Shown: positions 16,514 through 25,031 of the stretch, in pieces
Position numbering within the stretch: the stretch's first letter is position 1
Layout: each line of letters starts with the position of its first letter
From: a virus
Strand: one strand, 5' to 3'
Virus record (IMG/VR): IMGVR_UViG_3300044613_003659
Coordinates: 1 to 64,000 of that record
DNA length: 64,000 nucleotides
Position numbers and translations under genes: made by a program
The notes under the pieces: model-generated
What the model was told of the DNA's origin: nothing
The model's input: the letters and a program-made list of their open reading frames with translations, nothing else
The model's database searches: none

Positions 16514-19285
16514 TTATCCACCTAATGCTTTTAATCTTGCCGCTAGCTCATCTAATGCATCTTGTATGTTAGTTATTGTGGCGTTATAGTTAGCTGCATT
16601 ATTAGGAGTATATGGTTGTGATCCTATATTAGAAAGTGATCCAACATTCGCGTCAATATAAGTTTCAAATGCGCCAACATTAGCACTTAATAAATTTAGA
16701 TCAATTACTGTTGTATCAACAATAGTGCTAATGTTTCCAACGTTAGCATCTAGTAAGTTAAAATCAATTACTATTGTATCAACAGTAGTGCTAATGTTAC
16801 CAACATTACTGTCCAAAGTATCTAAACTAATTTGCAAATTACCAATATTTGCATATAATCCTGGTACATCTGTAATCGCTGATGATTGTACAGTGCCATC
16901 TTGAAATTGTAAATTAGAAGTACCTAGTGAAAAAATATTACTATTTAATAGATAAACCAGTGCATTTCCTGCGCCCAAGAAAACGTTGCTCAAAGTTTTT
17001 ATAATAACATTACCACCTACGCATTCAATGAATCCATCAAATGGCTTATCATTAAATATTGTGCCTTGCCAGGGGTTATCATAATTGCTACTATGAATTC
17101 CTATAGACATATAATGATTTTGGTTGTCCCCGGTGTCGCCTACTAATTTTAACTCCGACGTGGCATTTATACTATCGCTTAAATTTTGAACTACAATTTG
17201 ATAATTGCTATCAACATTGGCTACAAATCTGCCTCCTAGATTTGGATAGTTGATACTATTTTGAGTTTGAACTGACTCAATGATTCCACTTACCTTTAAA
17301 TTAGCATTTGCTAACAAGTAATCAGATTGAACATTTCCTGAAAATATTGCTCCTGACAAATTTGCTTTCGAGGCTATGTTTAGGTTTGCTGATTGCAGTG
17401 CTGAATTGGCATATGTCTGGTAAGCACCCAAATTGGCTTGTATAGCCACAACATTGGCATTTGCATATGTCTGGTAAGCACCCAAATTGGCTTGTATAGC
17501 CACAACATTGGCATTTGCATATGTCTGGTAAGCACCCAAATTGGCTTGTATTGCCACGACATTGGTTTGTATTGCAGCAACATTGGCATTTGCATAGGTT
17601 TGATATGCTCCCAAATTGGCTTGTATAGCCACAACATTGGCATTTGCATAGGTTTGATATGCTCCCAAATTGGCTTGTATTGCCACGACATTGGTTTGTA
17701 TCGCAGCAACATTGGCATTTGCATATGTCTGGTAAGCACCCAAATTGGCTTGTATAGCCACAACATTGGCATTTGCATAGGTTTGATATGCTCCCAAATT
17801 AGATTGTAAGTTAATTTGGAACGCACCTAGATTTGCCTGCAAATTTGTAATGTTTATGTTTGCCGCAGTTAGATTGGCATTTATTAAATTTATTTGAGTT
17901 GCTTGTGTAGTGGCGTTTGATAATAATGTGCTTATGTTAACGTTAGCCGCTGATACGTTAGATTGAATGGAATTGACATTATTAGTCAAACCTATTAATA
18001 CAGTCTCTTGCACAATTGCGTTTGATAATAAATTATCAAGTTCTAATGCTTGTGCTGCTGCATTGGACTGTAAAGATATTAAATTTAAGTTTGCAGCTAT
18101 AATATTAGCATTAATTAAATTAATTGACGAAGCCAACCCGCTTACATTTGCATTTGCAAATATTTGATAAGATCCTATGTTAGCATTTATTGAATTAATA
18201 GATGTAGTCTGACTACTTGCATTAGCTGTGAGTGTAATTATATCTGCTGCTTGGGAAGCAGCATTAGATGTTAAACTGTCAATATCTAATGCTTGACTAG
18301 CAGAATTGGACTGCAGGATAGAAATAGCTGCATTAGCAGCAGACAAGTTAGCATTAATAGAAGCAACATTGATTGCAGAAATAGCTAAATTTGCTGCCGT
18401 AATGTTTGCCCTTAACGAATTAATTTCTATGTTAGCTGCTGCTACTCTATTAGTATTAGTTAATATTGCAGAGTTAGCACTAGTTACGTTTGCATTAATT
18501 GTGTTAATATAGGCAGCTAATATTCCTGTGTTGCTTTGTAGATTTGTTATTAGAGTAGACTTTGTGCCGAGGTTAGCATCAATGCTTGCAATTTTTGCAT
18601 TAGCAGCAGTTACATTAGCATTAACAGCATCAACATTAGAATTATTAATCGAAGCAATTACTAAATTTGCCGCAGTAATATTTGCTCTAAGGGAATTTAT
18701 TTCAATATTTGCCGCAGTTATTCTATTTGTGTTTGTTGCAATTAGGGTATTAGCGGCATTAACGTTGGCCTGAACAGAGTTTATAATATTTGTAACATCA
18801 ACTATTTCTGAATTTATAAGGCTATCTACATATGCAATGCTAGCTGCGCCTGTTATATTATTAACTGTTAATGTTACATTTCCAGTCAGTCCGTTTACTC
18901 TTAAAACAGGAGAAACTGGTATACCAACCGCAGAAACTGTAGCAATGTTTCCAACAGTTACATTGGCAAGTGAAGTTACAGTTAGAAGGACATCATTTAA
19001 TGGTGTAGTACCACCTAGCACATTGCCACGTATTAAATAAACATTGCCTACAACTTGGCCAGTGCCCTGTAGTACAGGATTGGCTGAATAGCTTTCTGTG
19101 TACCTAGTTACATTAAATGTTATACCCGAAACATTTGATGAAACATTGCCATAGGTTAATCCTTCGTTATCTACGGATCCGTAGAGTTCAGAAAAGTTGT
19201 CATTAATTTTAGTAAACGCTGTGCGTAATGGATCTCCTGTGCCATCACTAGCAGAAGTTCCAACATTAATAACTTGTTGTGCCAT
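16514..19285 (-). CDS. Long coiled-coil tail-fibre-like protein with tandem repeats
   Basis: The 923-residue protein begins with the shared module INVGTSASDGTGDPLRTAFT. Residues about 150-630 are almost pure Ala/Asn/Ile/Leu heptads (for example INSLRANITAANLVIASI), which predicts a long coiled-coil rod. An 18-residue unit (ANLGAYQTYANANVVAIQ) is repeated many times, some copies carrying a 7-residue insertion. A globular segment and a short C-terminal helix (NIQDALDELAARLKALGG) follow. A late box precedes the gene. Confidence 0.82.
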   Translation of the reverse strand: MAQQVINVGTSASDGTGDPLRTAFTKINDNFSELYGSVDNEGLTYGNVSSNVSGITFNVTRYTESYSANPVLQGTGQVVGNVYLIRGNVLGGTTPLNDVLLTVTSLANVTVGNIATVSAVGIPVSPVLRVNGLTGNVTLTVNNITGAASIAYVDSLINSEIVDVTNIINSVQANVNAANTLIATNTNRITAANIEINSLRANITAANLVIASINNSNVDAVNANVTAANAKIASIDANLGTKSTLITNLQSNTGILAAYINTINANVTSANSAILTNTNRVAAANIEINSLRANITAANLAISAINVASINANLSAANAAISILQSNSASQALDIDSLTSNAASQAADIITLTANASSQTTSINSINANIGSYQIFANANVSGLASSINLINANIIAANLNLISLQSNAAAQALELDNLLSNAIVQETVLIGLTNNVNSIQSNVSAANVNISTLLSNATTQATQINLINANLTAANINITNLQANLGAFQINLQSNLGAYQTYANANVVAIQANLGAYQTYANANVAAIQTNVVAIQANLGAYQTYANANVVAIQANLGAYQTYANANVAAIQTNVVAIQANLGAYQTYANANVVAIQANLGAYQTYANANVVAIQANLGAYQTYANSALQSANLNIASKANLSGAIFSGNVQSDYLLANANLKVSGIIESVQTQNSINYPNLGGRFVANVDSNYQIVVQNLSDSINATSELKLVGDTGDNQNHYMSIGIHSSNYDNPWQGTIFNDKPFDGFIECVGGNVIIKTLSNVFLGAGNALVYLLNSNIFSLGTSNLQFQDGTVQSSAITDVPGLYANIGNLQISLDTLDSNVGNISTTVDTIVIDFNLLDANVGNISTIVDTTVIDLNLLSANVGAFETYIDANVGSLSNIGSQPYTPNNAANYNATITNIQDALDELAARLKALGG
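17408..17804 (-). repeat. In-frame tandem repeat, 54-base unit with 21-base insertions
   Basis: Near-identical copies of a 54-base unit encode ANLGAYQTYANANVVAIQ. Two copies carry an extra heptad, QTNVVAI. Within the array there are two sub-types of spelling (tatgtctggtaagcaccc and taggtttgatatgctccc), suggesting recent block duplications. Open frames on the other strand and frame here are by-products of the repeat. Confidence 0.9.
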
Positions 19286-19305
19286 AAATTATCCTATATA
19301 CTAGG

Positions 19306-19313
19306 TATTTATG
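19306..19313 (-). promoter_or_regulatory. T4-type late promoter box (CATAAATA)
   Basis: The minus strand reads GCCATAAATACC about 20 bases upstream of the first tail-fibre gene's ATG at 19285. A late promoter is the expected control for a structural operon. Confidence 0.6.
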
Positions 19314-19344
19314 GCTTTTGGTAGGATTGAAGTTTTGAGTAAAA

Positions 19345-19671
19345 CTAGTAAGGATTAAAACTGCTACCGCAACCACAAGTAGTTTGTGCCTGTGGATTAT
19401 CAATGCTGAAACTGGCACCCATAGCATCTTCTGAGTATTTAATTTTAGCACCTTGCAGGTACTGTGCGCTCATTGAGTCAACCAGTAAGCCTACACCGTC
19501 AAATTCTAAGTCAAAATCATCTTCGTTTTTGTCTTCGTCGAAGGTAAAACCATACTGCATACCCGAACAGCCGCCGCCCTGCACAAATATACGTAGTTTA
19601 AGATCCGGATTGCCTTCTTCAGCAATAAGTTCCTTTAGTTTGGATACTGCACTTTCTTGTAAATCAATCAT
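19345..19671 (-). CDS. A-type iron-sulfur carrier (IscA/ErpA/HesB family)
   Basis: The 108-residue protein has the three conserved cysteines: C35 in [11 protein letters not shown], and C99 and C101 in the C-terminal TTCGCGSSF. These ligate the cluster in A-type carriers that hand Fe-S clusters to apoproteins. The length is typical (107-118). It overlaps the superoxide dismutase gene by 4 bases. The several Fe-S enzymes in this phage (radical SAM, Rieske) would be plausible clients; that is inference. Confidence 0.95.
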   Translation of the reverse strand: MIDLQESAVSKLKELIAEEGNPDLKLRIFVQGGGCSGMQYGFTFDEDKNEDDFDLEFDGVGLLVDSMSAQYLQGAKIKYSEDAMGASFSIDNPQAQTTCGCGSSFNPY

Positions 19672-20219
19672 GCTCGATCTCCTGCGTAAATTCTACGATT
19701 AACATATTCCCAGTTGATAATACGCCAAATGTTTTTAAGATAACGTTTTTTGTCTGCACCATAATCATTAACCCAGGCATGCTCCCACCAATCTACAAGC
19801 AAAGCAATGTCTGTACGTTTTTGATGATTTTTAATTGTTTTTATCTTACCATCCCTGCTTAGATAAATCCAATTAGAACCTTGAAGTTTCATTGCTTCTT
19901 CTTCAAAATCTTTTTTGAAATCTGTAAAATTACCAAAGTGTCTGTTAATTAATGCTAGACTAGCGCCTGTAGGACTATTACCATTCTTGGGTGCCTTTAG
20001 CTGCGGAAAGAAAATATTGTGCAAATATGCACCTGCTTCATTAAAAGTAGCATCGCCTTCGCCCTTGTTGTACCTATCCACATACCCACGAGCTAGTTTA
20101 CCATAATGATTTTTAATTGTGGTACTACTCATTACTGGAGCCAATCCACCTTCGCTGTAAGGAAGTTTTTTTAACTCTAGTTTTTTCTTTTCTTCTAGTA
20201 AATCAATGATGTCACGCAT
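19668..20219 (-). CDS. Fe/Mn superoxide dismutase
   Basis: The 183-residue protein retains all four metal ligands of the Fe/Mn family: H38 (IKNHYGK), H67 (GAYLHNIFF), D143 and H147 (LVDWWEHAW). The [11 protein letters not shown] block of the core is also present. The second helical His pair normally seen near the first ligand is changed (KLAR in place of KHHA). It dismutates superoxide and pairs here with an Fe-S carrier, suggesting protection of Fe-S enzymes during infection. Confidence 0.92.
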   Translation of the reverse strand: MRDIIDLLEEKKKLELKKLPYSEGGLAPVMSSTTIKNHYGKLARGYVDRYNKGEGDATFNEAGAYLHNIFFPQLKAPKNGNSPTGASLALINRHFGNFTDFKKDFEEEAMKLQGSNWIYLSRDGKIKTIKNHQKRTDIALLVDWWEHAWVNDYGADKKRYLKNIWRIINWEYVNRRIYAGDRA

Positions 20220-20223
20220 GTAG

Positions 20224-20442
20224 CTATTTAGTGCGATATACTATGCGTCCACGATGTAAATCATATGGACTCATTTCAATTTCTACACTGTCGCCGGCTA
20301 ATATACGTATATTATTTTGACGAAGCCTACCTGCAATGGTGGCTATGATTTGATGGTTGTTTTCTAGTGTTACACGAAACATTGCACTTGGTAGTAGTTC
20401 ATCCACTACCCCAGTCATCCTAATTAAATCTTCCTTGCCCAC
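20224..20442 (-). CDS. infA: Translation initiation factor IF-1
   Basis: The 72-residue protein is the exact length of bacterial IF-1. It has the OB-fold signature: [20 protein letters not shown], then [20 protein letters not shown] and a C-terminal [15 protein letters not shown]-1 binds the ribosomal A site during initiation. A viral copy could bias initiation toward phage mRNAs. A GATAAATA box lies about 20 bases upstream. Confidence 0.95.
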   Translation of the reverse strand: MGKEDLIRMTGVVDELLPSAMFRVTLENNHQIIATIAGRLRQNNIRILAGDSVEIEMSPYDLHRGRIVYRTK

Positions 20443-20462
20443 ATATCCTCTTATAAAATACC

Positions 20463-20470
20463 TATTTATC
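20463..20470 (-). promoter_or_regulatory. T4-type late promoter box (GATAAATA)
   Basis: The minus strand reads TAGATAAATAGG upstream of the IF-1 ATG at 20442, overlapping the stop of the gene at 20466. Confidence 0.55.
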
Positions 20471-20843
20471 TACGCATAGAACTGATGTCTTTAGCTTCTT
20501 GATCAGTGAAGATAGGCACAGCATTTGACTTATGCATAGTACCAATACCTACAATATTATCTCCTGTATACTTCTGTGGCATACGAACATTGACAGCACC
20601 CTTTACGCCTGTGTCTAGGCTAGGAATACGCGGCTTGTCTGCGTCACGTCGCAAAGGCTTAGGAGCAACAAAACTTTTGCGCTCAAATTTGATTTTGGTC
20701 TTGGGCGCATAACGGTCCTTAAGAGCCTGCCATTCTTGTTCGAGAATTTCAGCCTTGCGTTTTTGCTCTGCCGATGCAAATTTTTTCTTTCCTTTGCGCT
20801 TGCCTGTAAGCGACAGCCAAGGACCTTCCATGTGCATACTCAT
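20466..20843 (-). CDS. Unknown basic phage protein
   Basis: The 125-residue protein has a very basic N-terminal half ([24 protein letters not shown]) and a C-terminal segment [21 protein letters not shown]. That segment resembles conserved short proteins of other large phages. AGGAG precedes the first of three close ATGs. A strong sigma70-like promoter lies upstream. Nucleic-acid binding is plausible from charge only. Confidence 0.65.
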   Translation of the reverse strand: MSMHMEGPWLSLTGKRKGKKKFASAEQKRKAEILEQEWQALKDRYAPKTKIKFERKSFVAPKPLRRDADKPRIPSLDTGVKGAVNVRMPQKYTGDNIVGIGTMHKSNAVPIFTDQEAKDISSMRR

Positions 20844-20874
20844 AGCAAACTCCTAAATAATTTTACAGATTTAC

Positions 20875-20903
20875 ATTATAACAAATAAAGGATTTATTGT
20901 CAA
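20875..20903 (-). promoter_or_regulatory. Sigma70-like promoter (TTGACA-17-TATAAT)
   Basis: A perfect -35 TTGACA (20898-20903) and -10 TATAAT (20875-20880) are separated by 17 bases, about 30 bases upstream of the ATG at 20843. Confidence 0.85.
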
Positions 20904-20914
20904 GTGTTGCTTAT

Positions 20915-21349
20915 CTAGCAAGATTTTGGACCTAGGATTTCGTAGCCATCAATTTGACTTTTATATTCGTTCGCTTCACCAAGGTAAAAAAATTGATATC
21001 CTTGCTGTTTGTAATATGCACACTCATGTTTTAAACTTGTAATGCCTAATCTTAATTTAGGGTTGTTGTAAGTCCATGCAAATTGAACTGCTTCGACATT
21101 ATCTTTGTCGTGTTTTTTAATCAAGCTAAATGCAACTAGTATGTTGTTGTCATAGTAACCAATTATCTCTGACTTACTATCTAAGTATTCAGATTCAAAT
21201 ATTGGCATGTAGCTTTTGAATTTTTTATACAGGCAATAAGTGTCGTATATTGTATTAAGAACTTGTATGTCTGGTTTTAAAATGATTTGCCAGTTATTTT
21301 CTAATAGAAAGTAATTAGTGTTTTTTAAATTTATTCTAGCAAATATCAT
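20915..21349 (-). CDS. Possible GNAT-fold acyltransferase
   Basis: The 144-residue protein has the strand/helix order of GNAT proteins: IIGYYDNNILVAFSLIKK, EAVQFAWTYNN, then LGITSLKHECAYYKQQGYQFFYLGE. This also resembles the transferase half of arginyl/leucyl-tRNA-protein transferases. There is no unequivocal acetyl-CoA loop, so the assignment is weak. It overlaps the next gene upstream by 14 bases. Confidence 0.45.
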   Translation of the reverse strand: MIFARINLKNTNYFLLENNWQIILKPDIQVLNTIYDTYCLYKKFKSYMPIFESEYLDSKSEIIGYYDNNILVAFSLIKKHDKDNVEAVQFAWTYNNPKLRLGITSLKHECAYYKQQGYQFFYLGEANEYKSQIDGYEILGPKSC

Positions 21350-21824
21350 AACGCCAGTTAACTACTTCATCTAAACATTGTTTAGACCAAGTGTGGTAAT
21401 ATCCTTTTGATTTTAGCTGATCTGCTGCTGTGTTTAATTTACTTAGCCGTTGTAAGATAAACAGACCGCATTTTCCAAAATTCATTTTCACGCCATTGAT
21501 AAATTCTTCGGAATTGGGATGATCTTCTAAGACAACATAATCCTGAAACATTAAAATAGAGTTTACATGTTTTGTAAATAGTTCAATTTGACCGGCTGAA
21601 TAAGCACGATGATCGAAACATAAAATAACCACATCAAATTCTGAAAGTTTATGGGTATACTGTGCAATTTCTAGTGGGCAATCAAAAACCGTGAGTATTT
21701 TATTGGTAAGTCTGGCTTGCCTTGCATAAGGGCAAGGCGGCCAGTTATTTAAAAGTGGATTTGGTTGTTCAACAAAATTAACAAGCCAATGCTCTAAATC
21801 TTGTCGAATTTGCAATTCATCCAT
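21336..21824 (-). CDS. Unknown phage protein with conserved WPPCPYA motif
   Basis: The 162-residue protein has NNWPPCPYARQARL near residue 27, then VVILCFDHRAYSAGQIELF and GLFILQRLSKLN. The motif suggests a conserved family but I cannot name it. The gene overlaps both neighbours and probably belongs with the adjacent GNAT-like protein. Confidence 0.6.
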   Translation of the reverse strand: MDELQIRQDLEHWLVNFVEQPNPLLNNWPPCPYARQARLTNKILTVFDCPLEIAQYTHKLSEFDVVILCFDHRAYSAGQIELFTKHVNSILMFQDYVVLEDHPNSEEFINGVKMNFGKCGLFILQRLSKLNTAADQLKSKGYYHTWSKQCLDEVVNWRYDIC

Positions 21825-22176
21825 TGGATGTTTGTAACGGGTCTAAAACTTTTGTAATTGTAGCTTTATCGTTTACAATAAGAATTTTGTGTCGAGGGTA
21901 ATATATTTGAATATTTTTTGCTGCATCATCTTCTGAGAGTCCTTGTCCGAGAAATTTGTTATTTTTTCCATAGGCCAAAACTACATGGTGTCCGTTTTCC
22001 TCTACGTGTTCAAATCTAAGAGCCAAGACTGCTTTTTCAGCTTCTCTAAGAAGCTCTGCTTCTTCTATGGCATCGTTCATTTTATGTTTTAACTGTTGGA
22101 CAAATACCCAAGAACGTAACAACTGCCACATCAAGTAAAAGAAAACAGCCCACCCAAGAATGTCCAAAAAGTTCAT
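21817..22176 (-). CDS. Membrane-anchored unknown protein
   Basis: The 119-residue protein has one N-terminal membrane segment (LGWAVFFYLMWQLLRSWVFV), then a helical linker and a soluble domain ending KILIVNDKATITKVLDP. With an uncleaved N-terminal anchor the soluble part would lie on one face of the inner membrane. No family was recognised. Confidence 0.6.
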   Translation of the reverse strand: MNFLDILGWAVFFYLMWQLLRSWVFVQQLKHKMNDAIEEAELLREAEKAVLALRFEHVEENGHHVVLAYGKNNKFLGQGLSEDDAAKNIQIYYPRHKILIVNDKATITKVLDPLQTSNG

Positions 22177-22177
22177 A

Positions 22178-23005
22178 TTAAGTCCAAAGTGATTGACGGA
22201 TTTTAATTAGACGAATAATCATTTCTTCGTCCTCTCGATTATACTTATCTTCTATTTCATTTGAAAGGTCAAGTGCTTTTTTACTTTGTTCCTGTTCTTC
22301 ATCAGTACGATCTTCAAAGTCTAAAAAGTCGCGACCGGACTGTCGGCGCTGTTCGCAGAATGCACTCCACCCACTTGCATCCATGGGATCTGGACGGTTA
22401 GGATACACTTCAGTCCACCATTTGTATAGTTCAAGTATTTCCGTAGCAGTTTTAGCTTGTTGACTTGGTTTGTGTCTGTCAGGATGGTCGTCATCTAGCC
22501 AATCATTGGTAAGGCTCATTTGCCACTCAAGATTGTCAAGCCCGGCTTGAGCGCAACGCCAAGTGCGCCAACGAAACCAACCAGTTGCCCAAAATGGCGG
22601 ATCATATTTCTTTCTGAATTCCTGACCTTCCCAGGCTATGTGCCACCAAGCGAGCTCAACTTCAACAAAGTCTCTAAGTTCATTAAACAGACATGGAAGA
22701 AACCTGCTGCCAACATCACGCCAAGAACCGCGAGGAATATCGCTTGCGCTAGCAGTAAGAGCGTGGGTACGAGTGACCCAACGATTGTTGATATAGTATT
22801 TGAGATCATACAGTTTGTCTGGTATGTAGAAAAAAAAGCGTTGAAGATAATCTAGCCCTTCTTCGGCCAACCAATAGCGCACAGGATGCCGTGCTTCAGC
22901 TTCGGCACGCCACTCTTTCCAACCACGGTGTGTTAAGGCACCGGGGCTAGGTGTACCTCTCAGCCAGTCAGCAAATGGTCCAATTGTCCAATAATGATTA
23001 CGCAT
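22178..23005 (-). CDS. Large unknown phage protein, Trp-rich
   Basis: The 275-residue protein is unusually rich in tryptophan (about 20). Its N-terminus is IGPFADWLRGTPSPGALTHRGWKEW and its C-terminus is strongly acidic (DFLDFEDRTDEEQEQSKKALD). The gene has a slightly higher GC content than its neighbours. It looks like a conserved large-phage protein, but no function could be assigned. Confidence 0.65.
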   Translation of the reverse strand: MRNHYWTIGPFADWLRGTPSPGALTHRGWKEWRAEAEARHPVRYWLAEEGLDYLQRFFFYIPDKLYDLKYYINNRWVTRTHALTASASDIPRGSWRDVGSRFLPCLFNELRDFVEVELAWWHIAWEGQEFRKKYDPPFWATGWFRWRTWRCAQAGLDNLEWQMSLTNDWLDDDHPDRHKPSQQAKTATEILELYKWWTEVYPNRPDPMDASGWSAFCEQRRQSGRDFLDFEDRTDEEQEQSKKALDLSNEIEDKYNREDEEMIIRLIKIRQSLWT

Positions 23006-23208
23006 TATTCTTGAAAATATTTGTTTATAACTTCCAGTTTATCTTCGTATTCAGCAATAGCTGCGATTTCTGCTTCCATGGCTGTCATCCAGTCTGTATG
23101 ATCATGTATGGCAATGGGATTGCCCAACATAACTTCTACATTCATGCGATGCTTTTCGATGTTGCTAACAAAATAGGCTCTTGCTGCATTTAGTAATTGC
23201 TGTCTCAT
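23005..23208 (-). CDS. Small unknown phage protein
   Basis: The protein has 67 residues (AARAYFVSNIEKHRMNVEVML near the start), helical and acidic. Its stop overlaps the start of the gene at 23005, and its start abuts the metallophosphoesterase stop. It belongs to the frequent phage family of short helical proteins of unknown role. Confidence 0.6.
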   Translation of the reverse strand: MRQQLLNAARAYFVSNIEKHRMNVEVMLGNPIAIHDHTDWMTAMEAEIAAIAEYEDKLEVINKYFQE

Positions 23209-24045
23209 TTAAACCTCCACATATTTGAGTTGAAATTGATCGGCACGAGCTTCGTACCCATCGTAGCCACGAGGATTACAAACAATTCTGGTAGTGCCAA
23301 TCATATAATCAAAATCCTCATGTGTGTGACCGTGTGTCCATAGTCGAATCTGCCTACGGTCTAATATATAATTATCCAAACTGGTACTATAAGCACCATT
23401 CATTACCAGTTCATTTTTGTATCTTGGATGAGTACTGGCTCGACTAGGTGCATGATGCCCGCAAACTACCACCGGCAAATCAGGGTGCTGCTCTAATACC
23501 GCATCCAATCCACGCTTAAATGCAAAATGATCTTCAACTGCATCTTCGGGCATGAATACCTTTTTGCCTTCTTCGCTGGTATTTTTGATGCAATTAAAAT
23601 CATTCATCATCATGCGAATACGATGCATAGTGGTAGGATCTTGCCCATTCATGTCGGTCCATAGTGTACCGCCATAGAATAAAACACCGTTGATGATACG
23701 CCACTCTTTGTCTAAGAAATGAACATTGTGCATATCACCAAAAGCACTTCTAATGTCTTGAGCACTGGTAGCAAAGTCACCGTGATAATGTTCGTGGTTA
23801 CCCATGATAAGAATCACGTGCGGAAATCTCTCTGCGCAACGGCCAACAAAATTTACATAACGTTGGGCTCGGGCACGAGCGGTAGCAGTCACAGCGATCA
23901 ATCCTGAATCATCGTACATGAAGTCACGCAGCTCTGAGGCAATAAAAATATCGCCGCCTAGAACTAGAACATCCGCGCCATGGGTGTTCTCTAATTCTAA
24001 ATCTCCAAATTCTAAGTGGAGGTCTGAGCAAATTGCAATTTTCAT
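23209..24045 (-). CDS. Calcineurin-like metallophosphoesterase
   Basis: Starting at the ATG at 24045 gives 278 residues beginning MKIAICSDLHLEF. All metal-binding motifs are present: SDLHLEFGD, GGDIF, MGNHEHYHGD, VCGHHAPS and THGHTHEDFD. The family cleaves phosphomonoesters, phosphodiesters or cyclic nucleotides. The longer frame to 24183 lies antiparallel-free but covers a separate 56-codon gene, so the later start is chosen. A second metallophosphoesterase is at 35510. Confidence 0.88.
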   Translation of the reverse strand: MKIAICSDLHLEFGDLELENTHGADVLVLGGDIFIASELRDFMYDDSGLIAVTATARARAQRYVNFVGRCAERFPHVILIMGNHEHYHGDFATSAQDIRSAFGDMHNVHFLDKEWRIINGVLFYGGTLWTDMNGQDPTTMHRIRMMMNDFNCIKNTSEEGKKVFMPEDAVEDHFAFKRGLDAVLEQHPDLPVVVCGHHAPSRASTHPRYKNELVMNGAYSTSLDNYILDRRQIRLWTHGHTHEDFDYMIGTTRIVCNPRGYDGYEARADQFQLKYVEV

Positions 24046-24046
24046 A

Positions 24047-24217
24047 TCACATCCATTTAAGTGCAAATAGTGTTGCTTGATCCGGCCGCTCAAATGTAAA
24101 TTCATACATGTTGCCGGGAAAATTATGTTGTATAATGTAACCACCTGGCCCAAATTGTTCACTGGCCCAAATAATAGCATCATATGCCTTTGTATTCGGA
24201 ACGGTAATTTTATTCAT
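24047..24217 (-). CDS. Small unknown protein (56 residues), possibly leaderless
   Basis: The frame starts ITVPNTKAYDAIIWASEQFG and runs to a TGA one base before the metallophosphoesterase ATG, giving tight coupling. The ATG lies about 7 bases after the -10 element of a sigma70-like promoter, where transcription would begin, so the mRNA may have no leader. Confidence 0.65.
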   Translation of the reverse strand: MNKITVPNTKAYDAIIWASEQFGPGGYIIQHNFPGNMYEFTFERPDQATLFALKWM

Positions 24218-24223
24218 ACACAC

Positions 24224-24252
24224 AGTATAGCATAAAAATCATTTAGTGTCTA
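24224..24252 (-). promoter_or_regulatory. Sigma70-like promoter (TAGACA-17-TATACT)
   Basis: The -35 TAGACA (24247-24252) and -10 TATACT (24224-24229) are 17 bases apart and face the genes at 24217 and below. The start codon sits at the expected +1. Confidence 0.6.
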
Positions 24253-24258
24253 TAAATA
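24251..24258 (+). promoter_or_regulatory. T4-type late promoter box (exact TATAAATA)
   Basis: An exact match to the T4 late consensus, 15 bases before the ATG at 24274 and on its strand. It overlaps the -35 of the opposing sigma70-like promoter, so early and late transcription diverge from the same spot. Confidence 0.7.
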
Positions 24259-24273
24259 TCCAAAAGGATCCGT

Positions 24274-24471
24274 ATGTGGTTATTATTAATTATTGTACTT
24301 AGTTCAGAGTCACCATACAATCATCGAGGCTCAGTGCAAAATTTTTATATTTCCGAAAATGAATGTAGAACAGAACTATCCAAAGCGGTACAGGCGCTAT
24401 ATCTAAAAGGTACACAAGTAACAGGTAGTTGTGAATTTAGAGAATACCTGACACCTAAGCGGACCTTTTAA
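24274..24471 (+). CDS. Small Cys-containing protein with hydrophobic N-terminus
   Basis: The protein has 65 residues, starting MWLLLIIVLSSESP, then NFYISENECRTELSKAVQAL and TGSCEF. The layout (hydrophobic start, aromatic-Ser, Cys, helix, Cys near the end) is repeated in the small proteins at 38817-38978 and 45687-45863, which look like paralogs. The N-terminus could be a short signal or anchor. It is followed directly by the gene at 24472. Confidence 0.6.
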   Translation: MWLLLIIVLSSESPYNHRGSVQNFYISENECRTELSKAVQALYLKGTQVTGSCEFREYLTPKRTF

Positions 24472-24675
24472 ATGAAAACTCATATTGCGTTATTACTAGA
24501 AAAATTTGATTCTGTATCCAAATATCAACCCAAAGATAGTGAGAAACAAACTGAAGCAGTGGCAATGATTGTAGCACTTGATATTTTAAAATGTATACTG
24601 CAAGATAAATCTTTAGGTAAGGCTAGGATTGATTTAGTCAAACGCATAGCAGCAACATACGAAATAGACTTGTAA
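24472..24675 (+). CDS. Small unknown helical protein
   Basis: The 67-residue protein (EAVAMIVALDILKCILQDKS in the middle) is helical and starts immediately after the stop of the gene at 24274, so the two are probably co-translated from the late promoter. No family was recognised. Confidence 0.55.
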   Translation: MKTHIALLLEKFDSVSKYQPKDSEKQTEAVAMIVALDILKCILQDKSLGKARIDLVKRIAATYEIDL

Positions 24676-24677
24676 CT

Positions 24678-25031
24678 TTAACTTTTTTTAAGTATATCAA
24701 ACACTTGTTGCTTTTCTAGTAATTTGCGTTCTAGTTCAACATACTTCATTCTTAACTCGGCCAATTCCGACCATTCGGCTTCTAATTCGGTATTCGGGCG
24801 TAAAATAGCCAAACGAGATTCAACTGATTCTAACCATTCTCGCATATCTCTACCCTGCCACGTGATATTTCCTTTGAACTCAGCATCACCTTGTACCTGT
24901 AAATCACTCGGGGATATGGTAGTGTTGGTAAAATCATAGTCTGAAACAGCAATTGTTGTCATGTTATCGTCAGTGAAATCCAGATCAATATGGTACGTAT
25001 CCGGATCTAATGGATCAAAATGTTCGTTCAT
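24678..25031 (-). CDS. Conserved phage protein, probably virion- or assembly-related
   Basis: The 117-residue protein has NITWQGRDMREWLESVESRL followed by AILRPNTELEAEWSELAELR and a helical C-terminus (KYVELERKLLEKQQVFDIL). This arrangement matches short conserved proteins of T4-like cyanophages. It is convergent with the gene at 24472 and overlaps the start of the next upstream gene (ATGA). Confidence 0.68.
   Translation of the reverse strand: MNEHFDPLDPDTYHIDLDFTDDNMTTIAVSDYDFTNTTISPSDLQVQGDAEFKGNITWQGRDMREWLESVESRLAILRPNTELEAEWSELAELRMKYVELERKLLEKQQVFDILKKS

Noticed and set aside
17438-17826. Long open frames in other frames across the tail-fibre repeat region
   Set aside because: They exist only because the 54-base repeat keeps all frames open; codon pattern follows the minus-strand fibre gene.
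24046-24183. N-terminal extension of the metallophosphoesterase to 24183
   Set aside because: A separate frame with a coupled stop/start occupies this stretch, and the family begins at MKIAICSDLH.
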